DNA from: Planctomycetota bacterium | GTDB lineage: Bacteria; Planctomycetota; UBA8742; UBA2392 | Direction of reading: 5' to 3' | Assembly (NCBI GenBank): GCA_027493625.1 | Contig: JAOSKM010000003.1 | Span: 849,028-913,027, forward strand | Length of the DNA stretch: 64,000 bases | Shown here: positions 28,614-37,463 of the stretch, one piece after another | Layout of the letters: every line of letters starts with the position of its first letter | Position numbering within the stretch: the first letter of the stretch is position 1 | Made by a program: the position numbers and the translations under genes | The notes under the pieces: model-generated | What the model saw: the letters and a program-made list of their open reading frames with translations, nothing else | The model's database searches: none | What the model was told of the DNA's origin: nothing

Positions 28614-29585
28614 TCACGTTCCCGGCGGCAGCAGGCCCTCGCGGATCATCCGGGCCTTCAACTGCATGCGGTTGCTGACCGCGTACTTGCGGTAGATGCG
28701 CCGCACGTAGGTGCGCACGCTGTCGAGTCCCAGCCCGGCAAGCTCCGCCACGGTCGCGTACGCGCCGTGCTGCGCCACCAGCCTGGCCACCTGCAGTTCG
28801 CGCGGCGAAAGCTCGACCGCGCGGCGCGCCTCGCTGACCTCCACCAGCAGCAGCGCCTCGCCCGCCCCCATGCGGTTGTGCTTGAAGGACGCGCGCAGCA
28901 GCACCCCCAGTTCGATCACGCGACGGCGCAACTCAGATGTGGAAGCGGGCGCCTCGCGGCGAAGCAGCGCGGCGCACAGCGGCGCGGCAAAACGGCTCGC
29001 GGCCTCCTGCAACGCACTGCGGTCCAGCCGGCGGTTCTCCACCAGCTCCGTCAGCGCACGGTTGGTCCATACCGCGCGGCCATCAAGGTGGAACAACAGA
29101 CTGGGCGGGGCCCCCAGTCGCTCAAGGTCGTTGGCAACCTCGAGCGCAAAAAGCGAGCAGCCATGGCGGGCTACGCTCGCCGCCGCCGAAGCGACCGCCG
29201 GGGTCGCCGCGCGCAGCACCGCGCCCGCTGCCTCATGGCGGTCCAGCAGCTCCGCCGCCTCTTCCATCTGCTGCGCAAAGTACTCGTGAGCGCCCCCGAT
29301 GCGCGCCTGCAGCGAGGGGCCGGCGTTCGTCGGCGCACCCCCCGGGTGCAGGCCGGCCAGGTACAGGTCCTCCAGTGCCATCAGCAGGCGGCGCTCCAGG
29401 GTCTTCAGCCGGCTGCGCATGCGGGGGTTGCCGGGCAGCGCGGCCTTCAGGTGACCCGCCAGCACCTGCGCGATCTGGTACAGGTCCACGGCCGCGTGAA
29501 CCCGCTGCAGCAGTTCAGCCAGCAGCTTGAGACCTGGATCAAGGGTAGCGCCCTCGGGCATGGCAAACTCCGCTGCGACGGACAA
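28614..29585 (-). CDS. LuxR-type transcriptional regulator
   Basis: A 323-residue protein with a C-terminal LuxR/FixJ helix-turn-helix (about 260-320: LSPRELQVARLVAQHG..TVAELAGLGLDSVRTYVRRIYRKY). The N-terminal 250 residues are helical and unrecognised; they contain no receiver domain. The start is ATG at 29585. It is convergent with the gene to its left. The stimulus and targets are unknown. Confidence 0.82.
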   Translation of the reverse strand: MSVAAEFAMPEGATLDPGLKLLAELLQRVHAAVDLYQIAQVLAGHLKAALPGNPRMRSRLKTLERRLLMALEDLYLAGLHPGGAPTNAGPSLQARIGGAHEYFAQQMEEAAELLDRHEAAGAVLRAATPAVASAAASVARHGCSLFALEVANDLERLGAPPSLLFHLDGRAVWTNRALTELVENRRLDRSALQEAASRFAAPLCAALLRREAPASTSELRRRVIELGVLLRASFKHNRMGAGEALLLVEVSEARRAVELSPRELQVARLVAQHGAYATVAELAGLGLDSVRTYVRRIYRKYAVSNRMQLKARMIREGLLPPGT

Positions 29586-29644
29586 TCCTCGCGCGGATGA
29601 TAGTTTCCTGCAGTCCCGGACGATAGCTGAGACTGGTGTCTCTT

Positions 29645-29677
29645 TAAAATCAAAGGGCCGGTCCTGCGGACCGGCCC
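29645..29677 (-). terminator. Rho-independent terminator for the coiled-coil gene
   Basis: GGGCCGGTCC (29655-29664) and GGACCGGCCC (29668-29677) form a 10-bp stem. On the minus strand the stem is followed by TTTGATTTT. It lies 20 bases after the stop of the gene at 29697. Confidence 0.85.
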
Positions 29678-29696
29678 CTGTTTGAGTGATGCGCGG

Positions 29697-30614
29697 CTAC
29701 TTGACGGTGAACCCTACCGCCAGTTCCTCTTCGGCTTCTTCTTCCTTCTCGTCGCTGGTCGGGGTTTCGGGCGTGGTCTCAGTCTTCTGCTTGGCCTCGC
29801 GCTGGCGCTGCAGCTCGAGCAGCTTGGCGCGGGTTTCGTAGTCAAGGCTGCGGGGCGCGACGCGGGCCGACTTCAGGCGCTCCTCCTGCTCCAGGCGGGC
29901 GCGCTCCACGGCGGTCTTCACGTCGTTGAGGGTGGACATCGCCTCGCTGTGGCGGTCGTCGCCGATGCCGCGGCGGCACTCCGCCACCTTCAGCATTTCC
30001 TCGTTGCGCTCCAGGCGCTCGATCTCGCGCACCAGCGACTGGTATTCGGCCTCGAACTCGGCCTGCTCGGCCTCGACCGACTGCAGCTCAAGGGCCAGCT
30101 GATCGCGCTCGCCCTGCAGGATGTCGCGCTCGCGGCGGATGTCGTCGCTGCGGGTGACGTAGACTTCGCGGGTTTCCGCAATGCGCGCGGTCAGCTGTTC
30201 GGCCTCGCTGCTGTTGTACTTGCTGCCGCGGTGCTCGATCACGCGGGCCTCGGTGTAGACGCTGCCGACCACGTCGCGCTGGTCTTCGAGGTAGCTGATG
30301 TCTTCCTCGCACAGGCGGATGATGTCGGCCGAGCGGGTTTCTTCCTTGTCGAGTGCCGCGAGCTGGCGATCAACCTGGTTGATCTGGCTCTTCAGCATGG
30401 CGATCTGCTTGGGGTACTCCGAGCGCAGCTTGGACAGCTCGTCCTGCATGTCCTTCTGCTTGCGGATCAGCTCGTCGACCTCGCCCTGGGCCATCTTCTG
30501 CAGGGCCTTGGCGGCGTCGTGGGTGCGGTGCTTGCCGAGCACGGCGTGCGCAAGGGCAATGGTGCCCACGCCGCAAAGGCCGACAATGAAGACCGTCTTG
30601 AAGAACTTTTTCAT
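29697..30614 (-). CDS. Exported coiled-coil protein
   Basis: A 305-residue protein. Residues 1-25 (MKKFFKTVFIVGLCGVGTIA) are a signal peptide or anchor; the rest is nearly all heptad-repeat coiled coil (about 40-215), then a charged, low-complexity tail (KQKTETTPETPTSDEKEEE). Function unknown; a cell-envelope structural role is plausible. The start is ATG at 30614 with TCCAGGAGATT upstream. It has its own terminator. Confidence 0.75.
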   Translation of the reverse strand: MKKFFKTVFIVGLCGVGTIALAHAVLGKHRTHDAAKALQKMAQGEVDELIRKQKDMQDELSKLRSEYPKQIAMLKSQINQVDRQLAALDKEETRSADIIRLCEEDISYLEDQRDVVGSVYTEARVIEHRGSKYNSSEAEQLTARIAETREVYVTRSDDIRRERDILQGERDQLALELQSVEAEQAEFEAEYQSLVREIERLERNEEMLKVAECRRGIGDDRHSEAMSTLNDVKTAVERARLEQEERLKSARVAPRSLDYETRAKLLELQRQREAKQKTETTPETPTSDEKEEEAEEELAVGFTVK

Positions 30615-30712
30615 CTCCGAATCTCCTGGAAAGCGCGATGGTTTGATTCCGTTCAGCCTGTCATTCGGAGAAGGCTGATACGGATTTCAGGTCGCCGGCA
30701 AATTCTGTTTGT

Positions 30713-30801
30713 GGTGGCTAGTGGCTGGTGGCTGGTGGCTGGTGGCTGGCGTGCGGTTGAGGCTTGCCAGTTCTCCAGCCACTAGCCACCAACCACCAGC
30801 C
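30713..30801. repeat. Solo hairpin of 7-bp units (GGTGGCT family)
   Basis: The left arm (30713-30747) is GGTGGCT, AGTGGCT, GGTGGCT, GGTGGCT, GGTGGCT. The right arm (30775-30801) is the inverse: ACTAGCC, ACCAACC, ACCAGCC. The loop is about 27 bases and has no gene. The heptamer is the one that brackets the IVP gene at 7573-8028. Confidence 0.88.
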
Positions 30802-30849
30802 ACCCGCTTCGATGTTTCAGTGCGTACGCGAACCACATACACTATCCCC

Positions 30850-31461
30850 ATGCCCAAAGTCGGCCTGCTCGGCGGTGCGTTTGATCCTCCTCACCTTGGC
30901 CACCTGGCCGTGGCGCGGGCCGTGCGTGCCGCGCGCGGGCTGGACCGCGTGGACCTGCTGGTCAGCGGCCAGTCGCCCCACGCCGAGGGCAAGAACAACC
31001 ATGCGCCGCTGGAGCATCGGCTGGCTATGGCGCGCCTGGTCGTGGAGGGCGAGCCCGGCCTCGGCGTCGAGGACTGGGAGACGCGGCAGAGCGGCCGCAG
31101 CTACACCATCGAGACGATCCGACATTTGCAGCAGGCGTACCCGGAGAACAACTACGACTTCATCATCGGTGGCGACATGCTGCGCGACCTGCCCAACTGG
31201 CGCGAGATCGGCAAGCTGCTGGTGCTGGTGGATTTCGTGCCGGTGTTCCGGCCGGGGCATACCGAAGAAGTGTTCGAAGGCCTGAAGGCGCAGCTGGGTG
31301 AGGACGAAACCGCGCGCCTGCGCGCCAACATGGTGGAGATGCCCCTGCAGCACATCTCCAGCACCGAGATCAGGGCCGCCGCAGCCGCCGGCGAGAGCAT
31401 CAGCCAATGGCTGACCCCGGCCATAGAAGCCTACATCCACGCCCACCGGCTTTACCAATGA
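30850..31461 (+). CDS. nadD: Nicotinate-nucleotide adenylyltransferase
   Basis: Adenylates nicotinate mononucleotide in NAD synthesis. The 203-residue protein opens with GLLGGAFDPPHLGHL (HxGH nucleotidyltransferase site) and ends with the ISSTEIR motif; GGDMLRDLPNW is the NMN-binding region. The start is ATG at 30850; the open frame before it runs through a hairpin repeat and is excluded. Its TGA overlaps the ATG of the lipoprotein gene. Confidence 0.94.
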   Translation: MPKVGLLGGAFDPPHLGHLAVARAVRAARGLDRVDLLVSGQSPHAEGKNNHAPLEHRLAMARLVVEGEPGLGVEDWETRQSGRSYTIETIRHLQQAYPENNYDFIIGGDMLRDLPNWREIGKLLVLVDFVPVFRPGHTEEVFEGLKAQLGEDETARLRANMVEMPLQHISSTEIRAAAAAGESISQWLTPAIEAYIHAHRLYQ

Positions 31462-32717
31462 CGCGGATTGCTGACTGCGTGCGAAGTGTAGCTGCCTTGC
31501 TGATCGCGCTGGCGCTTGCCGCCTGCGGTGGCGGAAACTCTGCCAGCCCCCCACCGAGTCCCGAACAGCAACTGCTTGATCGCCTGTCGGAACTGTGCCG
31601 CGAGGCTGAGAAGAGCATACCCAACGCCTCGAACTGGGCGGGCGTACTCGACGAAGTGACCTACCAGAACGACGGCCGCGGCGAGTTTCTGAAACTCGCC
31701 CTCGAGCACTCGGCGTCGCTGCCGCCGACGCCATCGCCGGCCACGGCCGAAGAGTTCCTGGCGGAGATGAAGGCGACGCAGGAAGCGCGCGACGCCGAGG
31801 TGGCGATGTCGCCGGAGGAACTCGACGTCGAGCTGGCCGGGTCTCAGCCCTATGCGAAGCGCTACGCTGAATTGCTGAAGTACGATTCGCTGGCAGCGCT
31901 GGCGCCGCGCGAGGACTGGTCCAGCCGGCAGAACGCCGCGGTCGCCCGGTTGCTGGGCGCCATGTCGCGCCGCCTGCGCCTGCTGTGCCTGGGCGGCCGG
32001 ACGCAGGAAGCCGAAGGCGAGCTGCTGGTGCATCTGGAAGTGCTGGGCCGCCTGGACCGGGACAGCAACCTGCGCGCCCGGATGTGGGTGAACGGTGAAG
32101 TGCTGCGTCTGCTGCGTGAGCTGGTGCAGGGCGGCCTGAACCTACTGGCCGATTCCGCAAAGGTGCAGGCCGCGCTTGAGCCGCTATACGAGCACGGGGA
32201 CATCCTGCAGAAGCGCGCCTGGCTGCGCGACTTCAAGTACTGGTGTGCGTTCTACTCGCAAGCGTCCCGCGCGAAGCTGTTTGAATTCGCCGAGCGCAAC
32301 TACGGGGAGCGTCTGGCCGGCCTGCAGCGCATGGTCAACAACTTCGGATGTGAAATAGAGATCGCCAAAGCATTCGAAAGCCACGCGCCCGACCTGCTGG
32401 ACGCTGACGAGTTCAACGCCGCTCTGCGCCTTGCCAAGGCTGGTGCCCCCGACGTGGCGGACAAGCTCTGCCAAGCGGCCTACCAGGAAGCGCGCTGGAG
32501 GGCCGGCTGGCTCGGGTATCGGCTGTATCTGGCCGGTAAGAAGGGCGAGCTCACCATGGACTCACCGGCCGTGGAAGCAAGCAAAGGCAAGTATCCCGGC
32601 ACGAAGCTGGAGTGGCATCCGCACAGGCTTGAGGTCCGCGTAGACCCGGAGTTCCCGGCCGCGATCGAGCTGGGGCCTGCATACGATCAACCGGTAGTGA
32701 CGATCCCGCTGCCGTGA
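31458..32717 (+). CDS. Lipoprotein of unknown function
   Basis: A 419-residue protein with a lipobox (LALAACGGG) near residue 23, so anchored to a membrane. The remainder is helical with an unrecognised fold. The start overlaps the nadD stop (ATGA), so it is co-transcribed with nadD, although a functional link is not implied. A terminator follows. Confidence 0.72.
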   Translation: MTRIADCVRSVAALLIALALAACGGGNSASPPPSPEQQLLDRLSELCREAEKSIPNASNWAGVLDEVTYQNDGRGEFLKLALEHSASLPPTPSPATAEEFLAEMKATQEARDAEVAMSPEELDVELAGSQPYAKRYAELLKYDSLAALAPREDWSSRQNAAVARLLGAMSRRLRLLCLGGRTQEAEGELLVHLEVLGRLDRDSNLRARMWVNGEVLRLLRELVQGGLNLLADSAKVQAALEPLYEHGDILQKRAWLRDFKYWCAFYSQASRAKLFEFAERNYGERLAGLQRMVNNFGCEIEIAKAFESHAPDLLDADEFNAALRLAKAGAPDVADKLCQAAYQEARWRAGWLGYRLYLAGKKGELTMDSPAVEASKGKYPGTKLEWHPHRLEVRVDPEFPAAIELGPAYDQPVVTIPLP

Positions 32718-32736
32718 ACCGTACTCTAAAGAGAAG

Positions 32737-32763
32737 AGCCCCGAGCTTACGCACGGGGCTTTC
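32737..32763 (+). terminator. Rho-independent terminator after the lipoprotein gene
   Basis: AGCCCCG (32737-32743) pairs with CGGGGCT (32754-32760), followed by TTCT, 20 bases after the stop codon. Confidence 0.8.
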
Positions 32764-32802
32764 TGACTTGGCTTCCCAAGGGCCTTCAGAGCCGAACAGA
32801 GA

Positions 32803-33280
32803 AGTGGCATGCGCTTCCAGCGCATGAGTTGCGACGGCCTCCGGCCGTCGACGCGGGCCGGAGGCCCAATACTGCGGGGTTAAGGAGTTTCGCGGCAGAC
32901 TCCGACGTGCAGATTGTATCGGCAGTCAGGCGCGGAGCGCCGTAACAATTGTTAGCCCCCGCCGGTTGGCGCCTAGCGCAGCGAGGCGCCAACAAGGCGG
33001 GGGTTACGGGCAAAAGAGGTTTGAGAGGCGCGGAGCGCCGGCACAACGGCCGCTTGCGGCCGATCGGTCCTCGCGGCAAGCGCCGCGAGTGTGTCGGCGC
33101 TCCGCGCCTTTGATCGTTCTTCCGCCGATTACCCCCACCGAACGCCGGAGGCGTTCGGTGGGGGCTTCCACTGTGCAGGCGCTCCGCGCCAAACAGCTAA
33201 ACCGACGACTGTTTCGCCTTAACCCCGCAGTATTGGGCCGGAGGCCCGCGGTACTCTTTCGCGGGACGCGAATGCCACTG
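32803..33280. repeat. Large imperfect palindrome of nested REP units, no gene
   Basis: The middle is two inverted units of about 100-118 bp (32929-33046 and 33089-33190), each bounded by GGCGCGGAGCGCC or its inverse and carrying a variable internal hairpin. These are the same units that flank the transposase at 9598-10300. Outside them CCAATACTGCGGGGTTAAGG (about 32867) is inverted at about 33214, and GTGGCAT near 32805 is inverted near 33270. The whole 480 bp can fold on itself. No coding region is present. Confidence 0.85.
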
Positions 33281-33307
33281 CCCGCTGCCGCTATCCTGAA
33301 GACCCCC

Positions 33308-34477
33308 CTACGCGAACCTTACAGAGTGGATGGGTGGGAAGTTGTTGCCCACTGTGTGCCAGCTTTCGCCGCGGTCTTCGCTTACGTACAGGTTGCCGTT
33401 GGTGCTGCCGAACGCCAACGCGTCGCCGCTGTTGTCGAGGCCGTGGCGATACACCGTGTCAAAACACCACTCCTGCGGCAGGCCTTCGCGCAGCTGCTCC
33501 CAGGTTTTGCCACCATCCTGCGTGCGCGCGACAAACAACCCGCCGTCGATCGCCATGCGCGCCTGGTCAGACTTCTGCGGCACCAGCCAGGCCGTGCGGC
33601 CGTCGTTGGCGTCGACGGCGACGGGCCAGCCGAAGTGCACGCCCTTCTCTTTGTTATCGACTTTGGTCCAGGTCTCCGCGCCGTTGTCACTGTAGTAGAC
33701 GCCCACGTGGTTCTGGTTCCATACGTGGCGCGGGTCGTTCTTGCAGCGCTGCAGGAAGTGCACGTCGAAGCCCCACTCCGGCTCCGGGTTGGGCAGGAAG
33801 TCCACGGCCATGCCCTTGTTGCGCGGGCGCCAGGTTCTGCCGCCGTCGGTGGTCTGCGCCACGCCGGCGCAGGAGACGGCGATCATCACGTCGTCCGGGT
33901 TGTGCGGGTTGACGTCGATCGAGTGAATGCCGGCCGCGAACTCGCCGGTATTGGCGCTGGCGGGCGTGCCGAACCAGAGCTGCTTCTTGCCCTTGCCGTC
34001 GCCTGTGAACAGGTCGCCGCCGCGGGATTCGTCGTTCCAGAGCGGGCGGTTCAGCTCCCAAGTCTCGCCGTCGTCGTTGCTGACGAACAGGCCGCCGGGG
34101 ATGGTGCCGCAGTACAGGCGGCCGGGCTGATTGGCGCCGCCGAAGCCGAGCACCCAGAGTTTCAGCAGCCGCGCGTCGCGGATGGCGGGGCCTTCCGGGC
34201 CGGGGTCGGTGAAGGGCGAATCAATGTAACGCGCGCCTTCGGGGTATTTGATCTGGCCGGCGTCGGCCCAGCTCTGGCCGCCGTCGGTGCTGCGCGAGAG
34301 CTTGCTGCCCCAGTGGCCGTGGTCGAGCGCGGCCCAGATTGTGCCCGTGAGCGGGTCCCTGGCGGCGTAGGCCACGTTGGTGCCCTGGTGGCCGTGGGCG
34401 GCCTGGTGCCAGCGGCCGTTGCGGAACTCGAGGATGAAGGTGCCCTTGCGGGTGGCGAGGATGAGCGTGTCGGACAT
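33308..34477 (-). CDS. Sialidase/BNR-type propeller protein, first of a pair
   Basis: A 389-residue protein with repeated Asp-box motifs (STDGGQSW, SNDDGETW, TTDGGRTW, TQDGGKTW), the mark of sialidase-like or VPS10-like beta propellers. There is no signal peptide (MSDTLILATRKGTFIL), so it is cytosolic. Similar proteins are often annotated as exo-alpha-sialidase, but the catalytic sites of sialidases are not evident. It is directly downstream of a homologue and a MoaD-like gene, all on this strand. Confidence 0.82.
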   Translation of the reverse strand: MSDTLILATRKGTFILEFRNGRWHQAAHGHQGTNVAYAARDPLTGTIWAALDHGHWGSKLSRSTDGGQSWADAGQIKYPEGARYIDSPFTDPGPEGPAIRDARLLKLWVLGFGGANQPGRLYCGTIPGGLFVSNDDGETWELNRPLWNDESRGGDLFTGDGKGKKQLWFGTPASANTGEFAAGIHSIDVNPHNPDDVMIAVSCAGVAQTTDGGRTWRPRNKGMAVDFLPNPEPEWGFDVHFLQRCKNDPRHVWNQNHVGVYYSDNGAETWTKVDNKEKGVHFGWPVAVDANDGRTAWLVPQKSDQARMAIDGGLFVARTQDGGKTWEQLREGLPQEWCFDTVYRHGLDNSGDALAFGSTNGNLYVSEDRGESWHTVGNNFPPIHSVRFA

Positions 34478-34504
34478 GGCTTGCCCTTTCGGGTTGGTGT
34501 TTGG

Positions 34505-35949
34505 TTAGCGCTTTTTCCTGGCCGCCTTCTTTGCGGGTTTCTTTTTGGGTGCGGCTTTCTTAGGTTTGGCTGCCTTGGGCTTTTTGGCCCCGGACTTACG
34601 TCCGGGGCTCCCTGTCTTTGGTTTTTTCGCGGCCTGCTTTTTGGCTGGTTTTGCTTTGGCCTTCTTCTTTGGCGCGGCCTTTTTGGGTTTGGCTGACTTG
34701 GGCTGCTGGGCCCCGGACTTACGTCCGGGGCTCCCTGATTTGGCTTTTTTTTTTGGGGCCTTCTTGGTTGCTCCCCCGGCCTGCCGGCCGGGGCTGGAGG
34801 CGAATCTTGCAGAGTAGACGGGTGGGAAATTGTTGCCGAGTGTGTGCCAGCTCTCGCCGCGGTCTTCGCTGATGTAGACGTTGCCGGTGGTGCTGCCGAA
34901 AACCAGTGTGTCGCCGCTGATGTCCATCGCGTGGCGGTACACCACGTCGTGGGCGCGCTCCTGGGGCAGGCCTTCGCGCAACTGCTGCCACGTCTGCCCG
35001 CCGTCCTGGGTGCGCGCCACGAACAGCCCGGCGTCGATCGTCATGCGCTCGCGGTCCGAACGGCCGGGAACCAGCCAGGCCGTGCGCCCGTCGCGCGCGT
35101 CCACCGCGACCGGGAAGCCGAAGTGCACCCCGCTGTCCGGCCGGCTGACCTCCTGCCACTGCTTGCCGCCGTTGCTGCTGTAGAACACGCCGCAGTGGTT
35201 CTGCTGCCAGACGTGGTCCGGTTGATTTGCGCACAAGCTTACCAGGTGGGGGTCGTGGCCCCACTCGGCTTCCGGGTTGGGCAGGAAGGTGGCCTTCAGA
35301 CCCTGGTTGCGGCCGACCCAGGTTTTGCCGTCGTCGGTGCTTTCGAGCACGCCGGCGCAGCTCACCCCCACCAGGATGCGCGTGCTGTTGCGCGGGTCCA
35401 CCACGTTCGAGTGAATGCCCGGGGCCGAGTCGCCGTCCACGGTCGCGCCCCCGCCGAACCAGTGGCTGCGGCCGGGGTTGCCGTTGCCGAGGTCGCCGCC
35501 GCGGCTCTCGTGGTTCCAGAGCGACCAGTTCAGCTCCCACGTGTCGCCGTCGTCGTTGCTCACGAACAGGCCGCCGGGGATGGTGCCGGCGTAGATACGG
35601 CCGGGCTGGTCGGCGCCGCCGAACGCGATGCACCAGATTTTGCCCAGCGTGGCGTCTTTGATCGTGGGCGGCTTGCCTTCTTCGCCGAAGCCGTCGATGT
35701 ACTTCGCGCCCTCGGGGTACTTGATCTGCCCGGCATCGGACCAGGTCTTGCCGCCGTCGTCACTACGGCCGAGCTTGCAGCCCCAGTGCCCGTGGTCGAG
35801 TGCAGCCCAGATCGTGCCGGTGCGCGGGTCGCGCGCGGCGTAGCTGATCGCGTTGCCGGGCTGGCCGACGTGAGCGATTTTCCAGCGCCCCCGACCTTGT
35901 CGACGAAGATGGTGCCCTTGCGCGTGCCGAGAATGATGCGGTCAGACAT
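34505..35949 (-). CDS. Sialidase/BNR-type propeller protein with Lys/Ala/Pro tail, frameshifted
   Basis: A homologue of the gene at 33308. The frame breaks near 35888-35892 (five C on this strand of the window); adding one base restores a 481-residue protein that starts MSDRIILGTRKGT at 35949. The propeller part (about 1-390) has the same Asp boxes. The tail is a long Lys/Ala/Pro-rich run with two copies of GSPGRKSGA that come from hairpin repeats at 34586-34610 and 34709-34733. The tail resembles histone-H1-like regions and may bind nucleic acid; that is inference. Confidence 0.75.
34586..34797. repeat. REP hairpins inside the propeller gene tail
   Basis: GGCCCCGGACTTACGTCCG plus its partner arm occurs at 34586-34610 and 34709-34733, and a variant CCCCCGGCC..GGCCGGGG at about 34773-34797. 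The arm word is related to that of the palindrome at 6381-6487. In frame, the copies encode GSPGRKSGA. Confidence 0.8.
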
Positions 35950-35957
35950 GGACTCTC

Positions 35958-36236
35958 CTATCCGCCGGACAGCGCCTGCAGGATGTAGACGCGTGAATCC
36001 GGCTTGAGCCGGTCGCTCAGCTTCTTGCGATCGGAGACCAGGTTTTCCTCGATGAAGATGTTGACGTGGGTGCGCAGGCTGCCGCGCTCGTCACAGATGT
36101 AGAAGGCGAAGCCTGGGGCGAGCTTCTCCATGGCCTGCACCACCTCGGCGGCGGTGTCGGCCTCTACGGTGATTTCCTGCCCCTCAAGCTGAGGAAAGAA
36201 GGCGTACAGGTGGCGGGCGAGTTCAACCTTGGGCAT
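35958..36236 (-). CDS. MoaD/ThiS-family ubiquitin-like protein
   Basis: A 92-residue beta-grasp protein ending in ALSGG, the Gly-Gly that MoaD, ThiS and archaeal ubiquitin-like modifiers use for thiocarboxylation or conjugation. The start is ATG at 36236; an upstream in-frame start lacks homology. No moaE, moaB or E1-like gene is nearby. Instead it is the first gene of a unit with two propeller proteins, a pairing that suggests a role in that system rather than in molybdopterin synthesis. Confidence 0.82.
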   Translation of the reverse strand: MPKVELARHLYAFFPQLEGQEITVEADTAAEVVQAMEKLAPGFAFYICDERGSLRTHVNIFIEENLVSDRKKLSDRLKPDSRVYILQALSGG

Positions 36237-36313
36237 GGGGCGGCAAATATACTGCCGCACCATGCGATGCCCAAGAGATAGTTGCAGGTCAAACTGTCCG
36301 GGTGTGTCAGGAA

Positions 36314-36727
36314 TCAGCCGAATCGCACACGGTCGTCGTGCCACAGGGCGACCTCAATCGTGTAGCCGGTGGGATCGCTGATGTACCAGGAGTCGCTGTG
36401 GGGCCACTCGTAGACGCCGCCGTAGTGGACCGGGATCTGCTCGCGCTTGACCGTCTGCTCCCATGCCTCACGGTCCGTGATGCGCAGGCCGAAGTGCGCC
36501 ACGCGGTGGAAGCCGGCCTTTTCGACCTCGTCCGGGTCGGGCTCATGCAGGTCGGGGTGCTGGTACACGCACAGCATGGCGTCGCCGCCCTTCAGCACGC
36601 CCCAGGGCTGACCCGCGTAGGTGCCCTGCTCCACGATTTCGAAGCCGAACACGCGGCCGTACCAGTCGGCGGTTTCGGCGAAGTCCTTGACGCTGAGGTT
36701 CAGGTGGTCGAGTTGCTTGACGTTCAT
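36314..36727 (-). CDS. VOC-family (glyoxalase/dioxygenase fold) protein
   Basis: A 137-residue protein of the vicinal-oxygen-chelate fold. QLDHLNLSVKDFAETADWYGRVFGFE is the first beta-alpha unit, with a metal-ligand His in LDHLN; VAHFGLRI and SDPTGYTIEV provide the later His and Glu ligands. The substrate is unknown. It is divergent from the SufR-like regulator with an operator-like dyad between them. Confidence 0.85.
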   Translation of the reverse strand: MNVKQLDHLNLSVKDFAETADWYGRVFGFEIVEQGTYAGQPWGVLKGGDAMLCVYQHPDLHEPDPDEVEKAGFHRVAHFGLRITDREAWEQTVKREQIPVHYGGVYEWPHSDSWYISDPTGYTIEVALWHDDRVRFG

Positions 36728-36740
36728 GGCTCCCCCTTTA

Positions 36741-36758
36741 GTAAAGAAATATCTTTAC
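36741..36758. promoter_or_regulatory. Operator-like dyad between VOC gene and SufR-like regulator
   Basis: GTAAAGA and TCTTTAC form a perfect 7-bp dyad around AATA. It sits 14 bases before the VOC start and 56 before the regulator start. Its symmetry and central position make it the likely binding site of the regulator. Confidence 0.7.
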
Positions 36759-36813
36759 CTAATAAGTCAAGCGGCGGCTTGTTTTATTCCGGCCCTGTGC
36801 GTTTAATTTCGGC

Positions 36814-37455
36814 ATGACTGACATACCCCACAAGGCGCGCGAGAAGATCCTGTTCTTCCTCAAGACCAAGGGGCCCCAGGCCGCCACGCAGATCGCCAGG
36901 CGCCTGGGCGTCACCGCCATGGCCGTGCGCCAGCACCTTTATGCCCTGCAGGAAGAGGGCGCCGTCGATTTCAGCGACGAGCGCCGCAAGGTCGGCCGAC
37001 CGGCGCGCATCTGGCGCCTCACCCGCGAAACCAGCGACCGCTTCCCCGACAGCCACGGCGAGCTCGCGGTCGGCATCCTGCGCGCCGCCAAGAGCGCCTT
37101 CGGCGAAGAGGGCATTCACCGCCTGCTGCAGCAGCGCATGAGCGACCAGGCCGAAACCTACGGCCGCCGGCTGCAGCGCAAACGCGGGCTGGAGGCCAAG
37201 GTGGCCGAGCTGGCGGCGATCCGCGAAGAAGAAGGCTACATGGCGGAGTGGCAGAGCGAGCCCGACGGCAGCCTGACGCTGATCGAGAACAACTGCCCGA
37301 TCTGCGCCGCCGCGGAAACCTGCCAGGACCTGTGCCGGGGCGAGATCGAGCTGTTCCGCCAGGTGCTCGGCGCCGAGATCGAGCGCCAGGAGCACATCCT
37401 GTCAGGCCAGCGCCGCTGCCTGTATCGCATCAGCCCGCTGCGCAAACGCGCCTGA
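36814..37455 (+). CDS. SufR-like iron-sulfur transcriptional regulator
   Basis: A 213-residue protein with an N-terminal winged helix (about 1-70: ATQIARRLGVTAMAVRQHLYALQEEGAV) and a C-terminal domain with the cysteines of SufR-type regulators (NNCPICAAAETCQDLCRGEIELF and GQRRCLYRI). In SufR a [4Fe-4S] cluster bound by such residues controls DNA binding. No suf genes are nearby; the divergent target is the VOC gene. The start is ATG at 36814. Confidence 0.85.
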   Translation: MTDIPHKAREKILFFLKTKGPQAATQIARRLGVTAMAVRQHLYALQEEGAVDFSDERRKVGRPARIWRLTRETSDRFPDSHGELAVGILRAAKSAFGEEGIHRLLQQRMSDQAETYGRRLQRKRGLEAKVAELAAIREEEGYMAEWQSEPDGSLTLIENNCPICAAAETCQDLCRGEIELFRQVLGAEIERQEHILSGQRRCLYRISPLRKRA

Positions 37456-37463
37456 GCGACGGC

